Below, one piece after another: positions 22,601 through 34,911 of a stretch of DNA of 64,000 nucleotides (positions are counted from its first letter, which is position 1; every line of letters starts with the position of its first letter). The DNA is taken from positions 52,133,257 through 52,197,256 of the forward strand of contig OX421965.1 of the NCBI GenBank assembly GCA_949128115.1, in the 5' to 3' direction. A program made the translations under genes and the position numbers. Under the pieces are notes generated by a model that saw nothing but the letters and a program-made list of their open reading frames with translations, searched no databases and was not told the DNA's origin. Source of the DNA: Anaspis maculata. Lineage: Eukaryota > Arthropoda > Insecta > Coleoptera > Scraptiidae.

Positions 22601-24386
22601 AGCCACATGGAATGAAAATGAATAATCTGGTCAAACACCGTCATATTTCGAATTATTGCTGAATGGATTCTAGATTTGAATAAAGGGGGGGGGGGTCATA
22701 AAGTCATACAACAACTTTCCTAGTGATAATTAGTGGTCTTATTGATGGAGCTTACATGGTACAACATCGCAGCAATACTAGAAATGATGCCCCAAATGAA
22801 CAAGCTTCAAGACGCCCAAAAACAGCACTCTTTTTCAAAAGTTGTATTATACCAGTTATGCCTTTTGAACTAAAATTCGAGGAAAATCTGAGCAACCGTC
22901 AAGAATCAGGGTGAAAAGGGGTGAGAGTGGCCTCTTGAGGATATGCCTGTCATGAGTTATTGGCCTCCCTGCATCTCACCCTAATCTCATTCTAGCACAC
23001 GTATTCCTCAAGCCAATCACTGTATGAGGCCAATCTGAAGGGCCACTTACTCTGTCCGTTACTCTATTTAGATGTCTCCAAAAAGCGTGTCTCAAGCTCA
23101 ACGCAAGAAAATTTGTAGTGTTTTAGAACCAAGCAAAAAAAAATTACCACGTAATGTTGACAAAGGCAATCACAACAACTGATCCTAAACATTCAGTAGC
23201 TGTCCATGGCGTGGCCATGACCAGGGAATCAACACGATGCCAGGAATGCTTTCAAATTATCACTATAGAACGGCTTATGTAAAAGTCTGCTGACATCGCC
23301 GGGTCTGGGTAAAAGATCAAAGAAACGACAGTAAAATACATTGTTCACATTTTTTATTGTTCTTCAAACAAAATCAATTTTGTATACTTGTTTTCCTCCT
23401 TGACAAAGTTTTTGAGAATGGAATGAATTCAAGTTTTGAGGTGAACATCACAAATACTTTCAAGTATAATAACATTTTATGGCTTTAATAGGAATTGCGT
23501 CAAGCGAAAGCGAATCCTCATTTTTCCCAAACTGTTCTAAAATTATACTCTCATGCTCTTCCTGCACAATTTTTTTTTCTTCAACTCCTCTATGATAACG
23601 TTGAGTGACGAAATTTTCTTTTGCCACCAAACCTTCAGTGCTCGAATTCTCTTTTTGTTGAGAACATGTTTCATTTGCAATTGGGAGATTTTCTTATTTG
23701 ACTGTCTTCCGAAGTTGAAGATCGAGGATCACATTCGGTGTGAGGAAGACTGAACGACGAAGAGAGCCCACCACCTGTCAATGAATAAAGTTCAGGCATT
23801 AATTTCTCAAGTGTTTAATTTGTTCAGAAAAAAACGGTTGATTTTGTAAGAAAAAAACCTAAAAAGATTACCATAGCTTGAAACAGCTGCTGAGACTTCC
23901 AGTACAAGTTTAGGTAACTATAGTCACTTGAAGGTACCTCTAGTAACACCGTACAGTTCACCAATGTTCGCTGAACATTCTGAACGTTCCTGGAACATCG
24001 ATGGACGGAATCCAATTTTTCACCATATTATTACAGTATTCTTTGCATATCAAAGGGACACCTACCAAGTGAACCTGGTTTGCAATGACCACCAACTGAA
24101 TCCAATCTCTGTTTTTTTGACGACCGCTCTCCCAAAATTTCTTGTTTATTAGCTGTGGACTTGTTAGCCAGTGGTACATGAGCAGGATTGAATGTCCTCA
24201 CCTACAACAGTTTTCACGAAAGTCACTCAGGAATGTTAATATTAGTTTTGAAATCTGAAGACAGAATACGTACATATTTCAGTCGTTGTATTTGTGTCTA
24301 CTGGTTCTACAGCACCTTTCAGAACGATTTTGTTGAGTGATTCAGCTACCCATTTCCAAAATGTTCTGAGCACAAGACACTCGTGT
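22600..24386. other. No recognised feature
   Basis: Unassigned sequence with a G-run at 22686-22696. No repeat or gene recognised. Confidence 0.4.
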
Positions 24387-24528
24387 GCGTTGGAGTCCAC
24401 CCTGTTCTTTTTGTAAAAGGGATCCACTTTTTACATGGTGATTCCTTAGAAAAGCTAGCGTTGGAGTCCACCCTGCTCTGTTTATAAAAGTGATCCACTC
24501 CTTACATGGTGATTCCTTAGGAAAGCTA
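24387..24528 (+). repeat. 71-bp tandem duplication
   Basis: Two adjacent 71-bp units, 24387-24457 and 24458-24528, both starting GCGTTGGAGTCCACCCTG and ending AAAGCTA, differing at about eight positions. Confidence 0.9.
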
Positions 24529-25129
24529 AAACATGAATAATTAAAACTTAACCTATAGCTGCATAAATAATTATTACGATAACTAAAAAAATGGTTTAAA
24601 ACATATCCCACTCTACGCCTATGCAAATGTGACAAAACACGTCAAAATTGAAATCCAAAACTTCAATTCAACTCAATAGGAATAAAATCATATAAAATGT
24701 ACTTAGGTACTGGTGCAAAAGTTCTTTGTCACATGGGGTTCTCGAGTACCCGCAGGCTGAGCAAGTGACCATTCGACCATTTAAACACTTTTGAACGCAG
24801 TTCTGTTCAAATTTCGAAATTTGTGCTGACTTTTGTGTCAGATTTGAGTACTTTGACGCTTCCAAACACATTCGGGTTGCTATGGACCGTTTTAATAAGT
24901 GCATTATGGGTATCAGATGGGTATATTGGTACCAAGGATGTCTATACATAAACTGGATAGGAAGCTTGGCCGCCATCTTGCATCATAATCTGACGCCTTG
25001 CCCTGCAATAAATGACATTTCACAAAACGACATCAAGCGTCATTTCTGCGTCATTGTCAGCAATCCAGCATCAGAGTCATCGAACGAAATCGATTCACAG
25101 CATCGATCTCGATCTCCTTCTCCTGTTCT

Positions 25130-25510
25130 GTGGGCGTTTTCTCTCGACGTCATGCCCGCCACGTGTGCAGTATGTGTGTCAGTTCCTGTGGGGTCACCAG
25201 AACCTTGAAGCAAATGGGCGGATGGCGCTCCGACAAGCTTGCAGAGTCTTATGTAGAAAATCCTACGCTTAACAAGATACGGATTAGCGAGGCGATTTCT
25301 AGGTCTACTGCGATGTGCGTCGGTGAGCCGACCAGTTGGATGGTGAGGTGGTTCCATCAGCTTTTGAGTCAGTTCCTGTGGGGTTACCAGAACCTTGAAG
25401 CAAATGGGCGGATGCGCTCCGACAAGGTTGCAGAGTCTTGTGTAGATAATTCTACACTAAACAAGATACGGATTGGCGGGACGATTTCTAGGTCTGTGCG
25501 AGTTCAGGGG
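25130..25510 (+). pseudogene. Tyrosine-recombinase C terminus, duplicated
   Basis: The frame from 25130 reads FSRRHARHVCSMCVSSCG, then TLKQMGGWRSDKLAESYVEN and PTLNKIRIS. This resembles the C-terminal catalytic block of eukaryotic tyrosine recombinases of the Crypton/DIRS type (R-H box, then GGW(R/K)S..VAE.Y), which cut and rejoin DNA through the Tyr. The block is tandemly duplicated: the second unit (about 25366-25500) has a one-base deletion in the GGW-R-S codons and Cys (TGT) in place of the Tyr. Nothing upstream looks like the rest of the enzyme, so this is a dead fragment. The family call rests on one short motif. Confidence 0.55.
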
Positions 25511-25514
25511 CTCT

Positions 25515-26424
25515 AAGAGCAAGTGTGTAGGTATACCTATCAAGGTGCGTGCCACGCACTGTATCTCTGTTTTGAATTGATGATTTCAGCAATACTGATT
25601 ACTGATGACATCTTTATTTATACTCCTTTGTACTAATACTTTAATTATTACATCTTTGGTAAATACACAACATATTTCCGCCTTTATTTCCTTTTTTCTT
25701 GATATTATCAACTAGGTATCAATGATGAGGATGGAGCGTCGATTCGCTACCCTTCTCCTTGCTTCCAACATTGCTACAAATCTTTCCTTATCTTCAACAA
25801 CTTATGAACCTTCTTGAGGCATCTTCAGGTCGCAATAGAGATGCTCCCAGACCCTCTTCAAGTGTTACGTCCGCGATAGTCTGGCAAATTCTTACAGGTC
25901 GGTCTATCTTTAGATACTGTCACCTTCTTGTAGCATTTATAGGTCATATTCGTAGTTCTCTAGGCTTTCGAAGAGTCGCTGTTGGTGACAGGCTGCAAAA
26001 CTTATTCTTCCATCAGGTTGACCTGGAATAAATGTTCTATGAATGGTGAGAATGCTGCTAATCTGTAATTCTGTAATGTTGCTAACTTGCGTGTGAGCCC
26101 TTATATGTAAAGCTGTGGACTTACCAGGGCTCCACAGATCCTTTGTGATTCTTGGCCTGCTCAAAAGAGTTGCCTCCGCGTTCATTCTCGTTCTCACTCC
26201 ACGAAGTTCACCCACCATCCATCTACTGCATGTGGCCACAGCCTCTGTCTCTTCTTGATTCAGAGGGGTAGCCCTGGTACACGTTTTGTTCCATGTTAAG
26301 TGGAGGTCACTTCAATATTCAACAGTGAATTCTCACCAGCGGAACCCGAAAACGTCAAAATGACGACAGCCAAAGTTTTAATTGACGGTCCTTAGTTCTT
26401 AAGGTCAGTCCCCAGTCCTACACA
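25515..26424. other. No recognised feature
   Basis: Unassigned; two loosely related CTTCTTG(A/T)(G/A)GCAT words (25812, 25926) hint at an old duplication. No coding sequence recognised. Confidence 0.35.
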
Positions 26425-27353
26425 ATAGACCGGAGAAGTGATGACGTCACAACATGGCAACATGGCCGGCGGTTGACATTTTCTGGAGGCCAACGTCATC
26501 ACATGAACGTGACGTTTCTATGTTTGGTTGTGTTTGGCATGACATTTTCTGGAGGTTCACAACAAAAGTCACAAAAGTCAGTGCAAAATGGCAGTGAGTA
26601 TTGCTGAAATTGCCAGCCTAAGAGACAGCCAGCGTCATACAGGCGGACTTGGTTGCAAAAAGGCCAGACATAGCCCAACAGAGAGCTGCGCAAAGCTGCA
26701 CTCAGAATCACCAGTGCCTACAGAACGGTTCCGCATGATGCAGCACGAGTGCTCTCGGGTATCCCACCCTTCGCCCTGATGCTTGCGATTAGAGGAAACA
26801 AGCCTAGGAGTGCCCACCAGCAAACCAGAAAGCAGAAACAAGGCCACAGAGCAGTTCGTCGAGCAGTGGCAACGGCAGTGGAACGCCTTGGTTCAAAGTT
26901 GGATGAAAGAAATACTGGGGAGCCTCAAAAGCCTCAGCGTCAGGACAACGCGGAGCACGCTCGTTTTCATTGTAACGGTCCATCAAAGCAGCGAGAAGAC
27001 CTCGAAGAAAAACTGGGCAGGAGAATCGCCGTCGACAATCTCGTTCATGAGATGCTCAGAGGCAAAGAGCAATGGATCGCAGTTTATAGTTAGCAGTTTT
27101 TAGTTTATAGCAATATAGTTTGATTTCCTCCACCTGATATAGCCCAAAATATGGATTATTTTTTGGTATATCCATTTCCGTTATTTACCTTCGCAAAAAG
27201 TTGACAAACACATGACAAACACAAACAGAGAAACGTCAAGTGCATGCCACGTGCCGTGCATTCCACGGTCGTGTCACGTTTGACGTTGGCCTCCAGAAAA
27301 TGTCAACCGCCGGCCATGTTGCCGTGTTGTGACGTCACACTTCTTCGGTCTAT
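26425..27353. mobile_element. TIR element carrying LINE coding sequence
   Basis: About 80-bp TIRs: ATAGACCGGAGAAGTGATGA... at the left and, on the reverse strand, ATAGACCGAAGAAGTGTGAC... at the right, both continuing through ACATGGCCGGCGGTTGACAT and TTTCTGGAGGCCAACGTCA. Between them lies an open LINE fragment (26676-27093). TIR divergence is only a few percent outside small indels. TSD not identified. Either the element captured LINE sequence or a LINE fell into it. Confidence 0.8.
26676..27093 (+). pseudogene. R1-like LINE ORF2 C-terminal fragment
   Basis: Open for ~139 codons after a TAG near 26667. It reads ALRITSAYRTVPHDAARVLS and GIPPFALMLAIRG, the segment that follows the RT domain in R1-clade and related LINEs, then NAEHARFHCNGPSKQREDLE and LVHEMLRGKEQWIAVYS, the C-terminal 'AEH..FHC' region. 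Intervening residues, including the paired cysteines of the C-terminal zinc-binding motif, are missing, so the fragment has an internal deletion. It lies wholly between the TIRs at 26425 and 27353. Confidence 0.7.
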
Positions 27354-27440
27354 GCCCTGGCTTAGTGTCAAATCCCGGCTTCACCTATTTGCGTCAAAAG
27401 CAGCCAAGCTTCTTATCCAGTTTATGTATAGACATCCTTG

Positions 27441-27973
27441 ATTGGTACAGTCAGTCATCGGTCGGTACAGTAGAGACGTTGCTATGGTTCAGATTCGAGT
27501 TGGCGGGAGTTGGGGATTTGATAGATTGATAAAGAAATTCAGTTGCCAAGTTGACAACTTATACGTGCTTGGAAATGACAAACAATTGCCGATTCCCCCA
27601 AAAAAATTATTTTGCATGTTCTACGAGGATATCTAGGTGATAATTCGTGTTTTCCTTATAAGTGTCGTGTTGAAATCGAGCGGCAAAATCGCAGATTGTG
27701 TGAAAAAGGCGATTTGCTTCGGAAATTGTGGTTACATGGGTGCTTTTCACCTACCTCTCTATCAATGGTCTTGTGGGAACATGAATGTGCCATAAGCAGG
27801 CACACCTAAGCGAAACGTAGAAGCACAGACTAGCATGGAAAGAAAGCACATGAACGTGGTAAGCAGTTCGAGCAATGTGACCGAAGGCGAACCCCAAACC
27901 ATCGTACAATCAATCATTTTCTGTCCATGTCAACTTGACGTAGTTTTACCGGCCGATGACTGACTGCACCAAT
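27441..27973. mobile_element. TIR element (533 bp) splitting the right arm
   Basis: Left ATTGGTACAGTCAGTCATCG and right (reverse strand) ATTGGTGCAGTCAGTCATCG form TIRs of about 25 bp with two or three mismatches. It interrupts the inverted arm described at 24885-28015; the intact left arm (24930-24945) is the approximate empty site. TSD ambiguous. No ORF of note. Confidence 0.7.
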
Positions 27974-28022
27974 ATTCCCAGAATGCATCTCATTTTGTTT
28001 GACTTATTAAAACGGCCCATTA

Positions 28023-30605
28023 TAGCCCAGGCTTTTTAGCATTTAACATGAAACAAATTAATCCACGTGCAATCTTCACGGTATCGTACCCACTTAACCT
28101 TACTAAACAACATACTAAAAGTCCCCAACTTTCCTCCGTGTGCGTCATAATTTTTGAGGGGGGGGTCAAAATTTTCATTAAAAAAATTCTAGGACAAGAG
28201 TAATCTAGTCAGTGGCTTCTGATTTATTATATTTGGATACAGTGGGTTATAAGTGAAGCTTATTGACAAATTAGATGTCTATGGTCCCCGTGAGGGGAGC
28301 TCGGGAGGAGGGCAATTGGTGACCTATGCAAGAAATTTGGTTTTCAATAATATTGAGACAATACTGGCATGCTGGGTATCGTTTCCCGCTAAATCTGACC
28401 TTGCAAATCCGAATATGACATTCAAATTCTGTTTAAAAACTCTTTCGAGCAATTTTCGGCAGAAAAACGTGATTTTGGGACCAAAATAAAGCCGGTTTTT
28501 CAATCTGGGTTATTTTTGCGTTCGATGCAATTATCATTTGGATTCAAGATTGGATTAATTATATGGACTTTTCTGCATAAGACTATCATATCATAAACGA
28601 GACGTTAGTAGTTACAAGGTGAGAAAAATAATTTATTGAAAAAAATGTCGAAGTCCTACATGTCACTCAAAAATATCTCCGCGCTGTTGAAAAAAATGTA
28701 TTGTAGCTGTAAATGGCTTTGATTTCATCTTTGAAGGTTTCTTCTTGTAGCCAAAACAATTCTCCAGCTTCCGAAAAAAGAACACTCTACATCAAAATGA
28801 TAATAATATAACAACAGCAACTTTCCCGCGGGTATAGACACATTTTTCAGTTTCAAGCTGGCTTACACCGAACATCAAACCAACTCGATTTTATAGTATT
28901 TAAGAAATGATAATTATGTCGAATGCCTGATGTAAATGCGTGAAATAGTTGCAGTTATCGATCCTATTCAAAATTTCGATCATTGATGTATTCAACGTGA
29001 AAATATCGTGAATTAAAAATCCACAATTTTCAAGAGCAAGTTATCATTTTTTTCAATCAAAAATGCTCACAATCTTTTTAAAACAGAGCTTCAACATTGT
29101 ATTTACATATTAATGATGTATTGGAAGTCTAGCACAGCACAGGAAGATTTTTATAGCCATGCTCTGCAAAAAATATCAAATTATTATTATTATCTCAAAA
29201 TCACTAGTAGTCAAAAAAACATCGCATCTAGCTTACCATCCGTACTCTAAGCTTATTTTGTCCAATATTAGTTTCGTTAAAAACTCGTCTGTTGATTTCC
29301 AAACAATAAATCGATAGTTACCTCGAATACCTACCGATAGTACCTATACCCATCTAAAATAATAGCAAAGTTATCTAGCACCTGAAGGGACTAAATACAT
29401 AAGTTTATAAAAATAACAGATCGTTCTCAGGGTCATACTCAACAAGGTGGGGTAGATTCTCACATGTTGTGCCCCTACAGAACTTACTTACACATTTGCG
29501 AATAAGACAAGGAAGATCGCCTGCATCTACATTTCAGACCGCAGTTCTTCTTGTAGTTGCAAGACACTATCTTCAAAAGAGTCTCCGGTGCTGGAGGAAG
29601 ATGCGACCAACTACACGTGGGTGCTCCCGCGTAGCCCACCGTGTTGTTTGTTTACATCTAGAGTACCTTAGCTATTATTATCTAGCAAAAACCCGAGGAT
29701 AATCCGAGGTCTAGGAGCCGCGATATTGCGTGAAATGACAGACACACAGACGGACGGACGGACAAATAATGAAATAAAATATCTTTGTTGTTTGTACATC
29801 TAGAGTACCTAAGCTATCATCTAGCAAAAACTCAAGCGCAATCCGAAGATTAGTAGCTGAGATATTGCCGGATACTGCAGACGGCAATAACAAGAACAAA
29901 CTATAAGCGCTACAAGTAGTAGCGCTAAAACCATAGAGGAAAATTGCGAAACTGGACCTAGTACCTACTCATACGAGTACTACCAGACCAGATTTAGTCA
30001 ATACGATGCTGTGCATATTGAACGTAGAATCAATTATTACAGATCAAAGTCTAGGTTAATGATGTTGAAGTGATTTTCCCCATATAATGCGTTTGACGTA
30101 ACTTCATAGAATACTTATTGGAATTGCTGGACAATTCACAATGGAGCTAAAAGATACGTCATTTTGAAGCTGAAACTGTAGGGAATCTACTGCATATAAT
30201 AATACCAAGTGACATTTGGTGGTCGATGCAAAAGTAAAATGTTAACTGAAGCATAAGAAAAAAAACACAAAAAAAAGTGCCATTATCAAGAAATTAAGTT
30301 TGTTACTGTCAAATTTTGGACAAAAGCTATCCCATACCATTCACTTTGATTCATTATCTTTCATTCAAGACCAAGATAAGAGAAATCGATTGGGTGGTTG
30401 AGAACTGAGAGCATTTTCAAGCGGAAAGTGCATTTTGAGGTGTCTTCATCTTTGCCTGTCAAAAAAACAATGACGCACACGGGGGAAAGTTGGGGACTTT
30501 TTGTATGTTATACAGCAAAGTCTAGTGAACTCAAAACTGAAGAGATTGACCGTGTTTTAATTTGTTTCATGTTTTGCCGTTTTTTCGACTAAAAAGCCTG
30601 GGCTA
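28023..30605. mobile_element. TIR element (2.6 kb), ATTA TSD
   Basis: Ends TAGCCCAGGCTTTTTAG (left) and its inverse (right), with inverted similarity continuing ~130 bp inward (ACATGAAACAAATTAA; AGTCCCCAACTTTCC; CCGTGTGCGTCA). Flanked by ATTA on both sides (28019-28022 and 30606-30609). The interior is AT-rich, lacks a recognisable transposase and contains the direct duplication at 29640-29882. Confidence 0.7.
29640..29882 (+). repeat. Direct duplication, TCTAGAGTACCT unit
   Basis: Two ~100-bp copies (29640-29740 and 29783-29882) share TGTTGTTTGT, ACATCTAGAGTACCT.AGCTAT, ATCTAGCAAAAAC.C and GAGATATTG/GCGATATTG, each ending in CAGACGG. The first is followed by a short GACG tract. Confidence 0.8.
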
Positions 30606-30901
30606 ATTAGCAATTTGGCTCCGTCGCACTTTTTTTGTCTAGCCAGAGCCTAATGCTCCTTCCTGACACTTTACCTTCTCCGGTTCTATTGGTGAACAGA
30701 CTATACTATACTAAAACTGATAATTTATGTATTTCATTGATTCAAAACTCTCAAACCAAGCAATTCCAACACGCTCCAGGATTCTACTTCGGGTTCTACT
30801 TTTCTAGTTTTTTGTAAGCTTCCCGACAACTTCTGATGGCGTCGGATAGTTACTTGCGGGCCAATTTATATGCGTTGAAAAATGGTAACGTTGTAGGTAT
30901 C

Positions 30902-32609
30902 CAGGGCCGATTCTGAGTGGTGTGCTGGGAGTGCCCCTGCACAAGGGCGGCCGAAACTCAAGGGCGGCGAAAGGTCGCTAAATTTTTTTAAACGAAAAAT
31001 TGATTGTCAAAAAAGAAACTGATATTATGATTTTTGAGACCGAAGGCGGCCGCCCTGCGTGAATTGTGATTTTTTTAGTTTCGAGAAAATACAACAGGTT
31101 ATTATCAAGAATGGAGGCGAAGCGGCCGCCCTGCGTCAACTATTATAGATATTAGACTTCTTTCTCATGTAAGTATCTGAGGAAGGGCAAACATTTTCAT
31201 CTCTTGGTAAAATTTCGGATACTCTGTTTGGCTGATGAACTTTTGCGTCAAAACTTTTTAAGGGAATGGGAAATAAGTACCTACTCTGTGGGAAATATCC
31301 TTGGATATTCGCGATTTAAATTAATTTTTCCCGCCACAAAATGGCCGCGAAAGGCGGAATTCAACTGACAGCTCGAGGTGACATGAGATGTCATACTCAC
31401 AACTCACAACCCCACTTTTATTGTATCAATCACCCACCTCTGTCAGTCTGTCACCCACCACTCAGTGTTTTCTGTTTACTCCAGTTTACTCCTTGCTTGG
31501 CTTCCTAGTGTGGTCCCAGTTAGAGATAGTGCGTCTGTTTGCTGTATTCGAGTTTTGCGAGTAAATTTAAAGTGATTGTTGTGTTTAGTAGTATTACTGT
31601 ATCCCATCGTTTGTCACAGAATGTGAACGAGGAAACTTTGGTGGACAAGAGAAATGGAAAGAAGACTGGGCTCAACAAACTGTACCCGAATGAAACCAGC
31701 TCCTAAATGTCCATGAAGCACCTTCTGGATTTGAACTCCCCGTAACTTCAAGAGGGTTCGCACAGGTCCGGGACGATGTGCTGATTCGTTTTACACAACA
31801 CAACAATCACTTTGAATTTACTCGCAAAACTGGAATACAGCAAACAGACGCACTATCTCTAACTGGGACCACACTAGGAAGCCAAGCAAGGAGTAAACTG
31901 GAGTAAACAGAAGACACTGAGTGGTGGGTGATTGATACAAAAAAAGTGGGGTTGTGAGTTGTGCGTGTGACATCTCATGTCACCTCGAGCTGTCAGTTGA
32001 ATTCCGCCTTTCGCGGCCATTTTGTGGCGGAAAAAATTAATTTAAATCGCGAATACTGGCCCTTGGTATAGATATACCTACTACTCACAAACCTAGTACT
32101 TACCTATTATATACCAAATATGTATTAGGTTTGTCAAGTTTTTTTTGTTTTCTGAATTTTGCAAGTTGTGTTTTCAAGATTATAGGTATTTTACCAATAA
32201 TTATGACTTATTTCTGGATTTTGCCTTCTTATCAATAAACAACCACCTATTTGAACAGCTTTCTCTGATTTCATTCAACTACAAAATCAATATACCTATG
32301 AATTGGTATGTATAAGTGCCTAAAAACTAATCTTCAAGGTATACCGCCGAGGGGTATGTATGCTGAAGTGAGATGACAATGGACGCACCTTGATCCTCAG
32401 CGCAAAACAGATTAACTGTAATTGTTCAAAATTGTGTTTGAAATGCGGGAGCCTTGGCGGTTTTAGGCCCGCAATGTGAAAAAAATCGTCTGCGGCGCAA
32501 TGTTCAGAGGGCCCGGACGCCCCCGCCAGAAAATTGCTGCAGAGTTACAGCTAGCGGGCGGCCAAATATTTTTCGCACAAGGGCGGCCGACGAGCCAGAA
32601 TCGGCCCTG
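30902..32609. mobile_element. hAT-like element, copy 1, with palindrome inside
   Basis: Termini CAGGGCCGATTCTGAG and its inverse (CAGAATCGGCCCTG). Perfect 8-bp TSD TAGGTATC at 30894-30901 and 32610-32617, diagnostic of hAT-type integration. Without the nested palindrome (31305-32060) it is ~950 bp, the length of copy 2 at 33969-34903, with which it aligns in inverted orientation (GCGGCCGCCCTGCG, ATGAAAATTCTTG, TACCAAATATGTATTAGG). No transposase; non-autonomous. Confidence 0.92.
31305..32060. mobile_element. Palindromic insertion (756 bp) in hAT copy 1
   Basis: Arms 31305-31585 and ~31785-32060 are ~97% identical inverted repeats (ATATTCGCGATTTAAATTAA inward) around a ~200-bp spacer. CCTTGG lies on both sides (31299-31304 and 32061-32066), and copy 2 of the hAT has a single CCTTGG at that point, giving the empty site. 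One arm has a ~20-bp duplication of CACCCACC-type sequence. Arm identity implies recent insertion or gene conversion. Confidence 0.9.
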
Positions 32610-32617
32610 TAGGTATC

Positions 32618-33960
32618 TAAGTGGTCAACGTCAAGCTAGCAAAGTAAGTGGCGCCATGTAACTTCTTTGGCTGCCATCGCAACCAGTTGGCTGATTTAAC
32701 GTGACCGAAGGAGTCAGTGTCGTCCGAGGTGTTGTCGTACATAAATAGTACGAGATAGCGACATATTTGTATACCTAACTGAAGAATAGGAAAATGTGAG
32801 AGATTCACTCTTCGTCGAAAATACACATTCAAGGAATCTAATTCATTAACACTCGTCGCTCGTACTTTTCATTGTCACCGCGAGAAACGTGGCTTTTCGC
32901 GACTCCGCAAGAAATACCTCTGACCCATTGATAAGCACCCGACCGCGAAATCCGCAATTCGATATTAATATTTAGAGCGGCGTGTGAAACTCAAAACTAA
33001 TTAAGAAAAGTATTCGTTTAATTGCCTTCTGCGCGCAATAATATCCCGCCGTCTTTGGGAGTTTCATCGCCGGCCGCCGTCGTCGCGTTAAATTAATGGA
33101 ATTGTCGACGGTTCTGGCTGTGAAATCTCTCGCTGAGGCTTATCGGCCACTAGAGACCCGGATGAGCCGATAATATTATAGAGCTTTGCTCATTATGCTT
33201 CCTCCTTCCTATTTCTTATCGGGGGTAAGCCGCCGCCGCCGCCCGATAAATAATAACCATTAGAAATCGATTTCGGCACCAAGCGGCCCCCTCTTCCCCC
33301 CTAACAGACCCGGGTTTTTCGCCGTACGCGGCACTTTTTCCTCGTTTCCGGCACTGGCGATATCGTCGGCGTATCCTGCGGGATGAGAGCGGCGCCGGAA
33401 AATCTCCTCCGGTATTTTTTTTTGTCGAGTTCGTTTGCATTCAGAGTTTTTCGCTGTGGAAGTTCAAATGAAGCTAACTGAACTGCTCGCTTCTCGGTAT
33501 ACCTTAACAAGTTTGTCACTTTGTCATGTTGAACTATCTGCAAGTAATGTAACCCTTCAGGTATAAGACGCTCGCAAGAGTCGCTGTTGGAGTGTTGAGC
33601 CACCGAAATTCACACTCAATTCGCCTGAAAAAAAAATTCACATGCAATAGTGTAATGGGGTGTTCCACGGGTTTTGGGAAAAATAAATTAAAATACTAGA
33701 GCCTTCGTAGAGCTCATATATTTTTTTATTTGATTTTTTTGCGTTCATTTAGGCCCCGAGAAAGTAAAGAGAATTTCATGTGACGTCACGCATCCTGAGA
33801 CCCAGGTACGTTAACAGATGGCGCCAGGTAAAGCAGTAGAATCCGTTGCTAGACCCCGCATAGACTCGGTACCGCGAACGCAGTTAACTCTGCCGAGCGA
33901 CGAACAGCTAATCCGAGAAAAAAAATTTGCGTCAATTTTGACGTGTTTTGACTGTTTTGT
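32618..33960. other. CpG-rich, apparently single-copy DNA
   Basis: About 32830-33440 is CpG-rich (CCGCCGCCGCCGCCC near 33231, many CGCG) and shares nothing with other parts of the window. Minus-strand frames at 33216-33603 look driven by composition. Possibly host regulatory DNA. 33600-33960 is unremarkable. Confidence 0.35.
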
Positions 33961-33968
33961 GTTGAAAT

Positions 33969-34903
33969 CAGGGCCGATTCTGGCTCGTCGGCCGCCCTTG
34001 TGCAAAAAATATTTGGCCGCCCGCCAGCTGTAACCCCGCAGCAATTTTCTAGCGGGACCGTCCGGGCTCTCAAGAAATTGCGCCGCAGGCGCTTTTTTTC
34101 CACTTTTGCGTGCCTAAAACCGCCAAAGCCCCTCTCATTTCAAACAAAATTATGAACAATTATAATCTATTTTGCGCTGAGGATCAAGGTGCCTCAATGG
34201 CCACCTCACTTCAGCATATCTCTCGGCATACCCTATAGATGAGTTTTTAGGCACTTATACCAATTCATAGGTGAGTATATTGATTTTGTAGCTAAATGGA
34301 ATCAGAAAAAGCTGTTGAAATAGATGATTGTTTATTGATAAGAAGGCAAAACCCAGAAGGAAGTCATAATTATTGGTAAAATACCTATAATCTTGAAAAC
34401 ACAACCAACTTGCATAATTATGAAAACAAAAAGAACTTATGACAAACCTAATACATATTTGGTATATAAAAGGTAAGTACCAGGTTTATGAGTAGTAGGT
34501 ACTAGGTATACCAAGGGTCGGTATTTCCGAGGGTATTTTCATTCCCTCAGAAAGTTTTGAATAGGCTATTTGTCAAATAAACCCGAAATTTTACCAAGAG
34601 ATGAAAATTCTTGCTCTTCCTCAGATACTTATCTCCTTATCTGAGAAAGAAGTCTAATATCAATAATAGTTGACGCAGGGCGGCCACCTCGCCTCCATTC
34701 TTGACAACCTGTTGTATTTTTTGGGCACTAAAAAATCACAATTTACGCAGGGCGGCTGCCTTCGGCCTCGAAAATCATAACATCAGTTCCTTTTTCGACC
34801 TTCAATTTTTCGATAGAAAAAATTGGTCGACTTTTCGCCGCCCTTGAATTTTGGCCGCCCTTGTGCAGGGGCACTCCCAGCACACCACTCAGAATCGGCC
34901 CTG
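33969..34903. mobile_element. hAT-like element, copy 2
   Basis: Termini CAGGGCCGATTCTGGCTCGT and CAGAATCGGCCCTG; perfect 8-bp TSD GTTGAAAT at 33961-33968 and 34904-34911. Inverted relative to copy 1 (30902-32609), 935 bp, without the palindrome. No transposase ORF. Confidence 0.93.
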
Positions 34904-34911
34904 GTTGAAAT

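Larger units (their letters stand above)
24885..28015. mobile_element. Composite inverted-repeat element (~3.1 kb)
   Basis: Left arm 24885-24975 (CCGTTTTAATAAGTGCATTA ... CAAGGATGTCTATACATAAA) has an inverted counterpart split in two: 27402-27440 and 27974-28015, separated by the TIR element 27441-27973. The interior holds the recombinase fragment (25130-25510) and the LINE-carrying element (26425-27353). Boundaries are approximate and no TSD was found, so this may be a decayed element or an inverted duplication. Confidence 0.5.
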
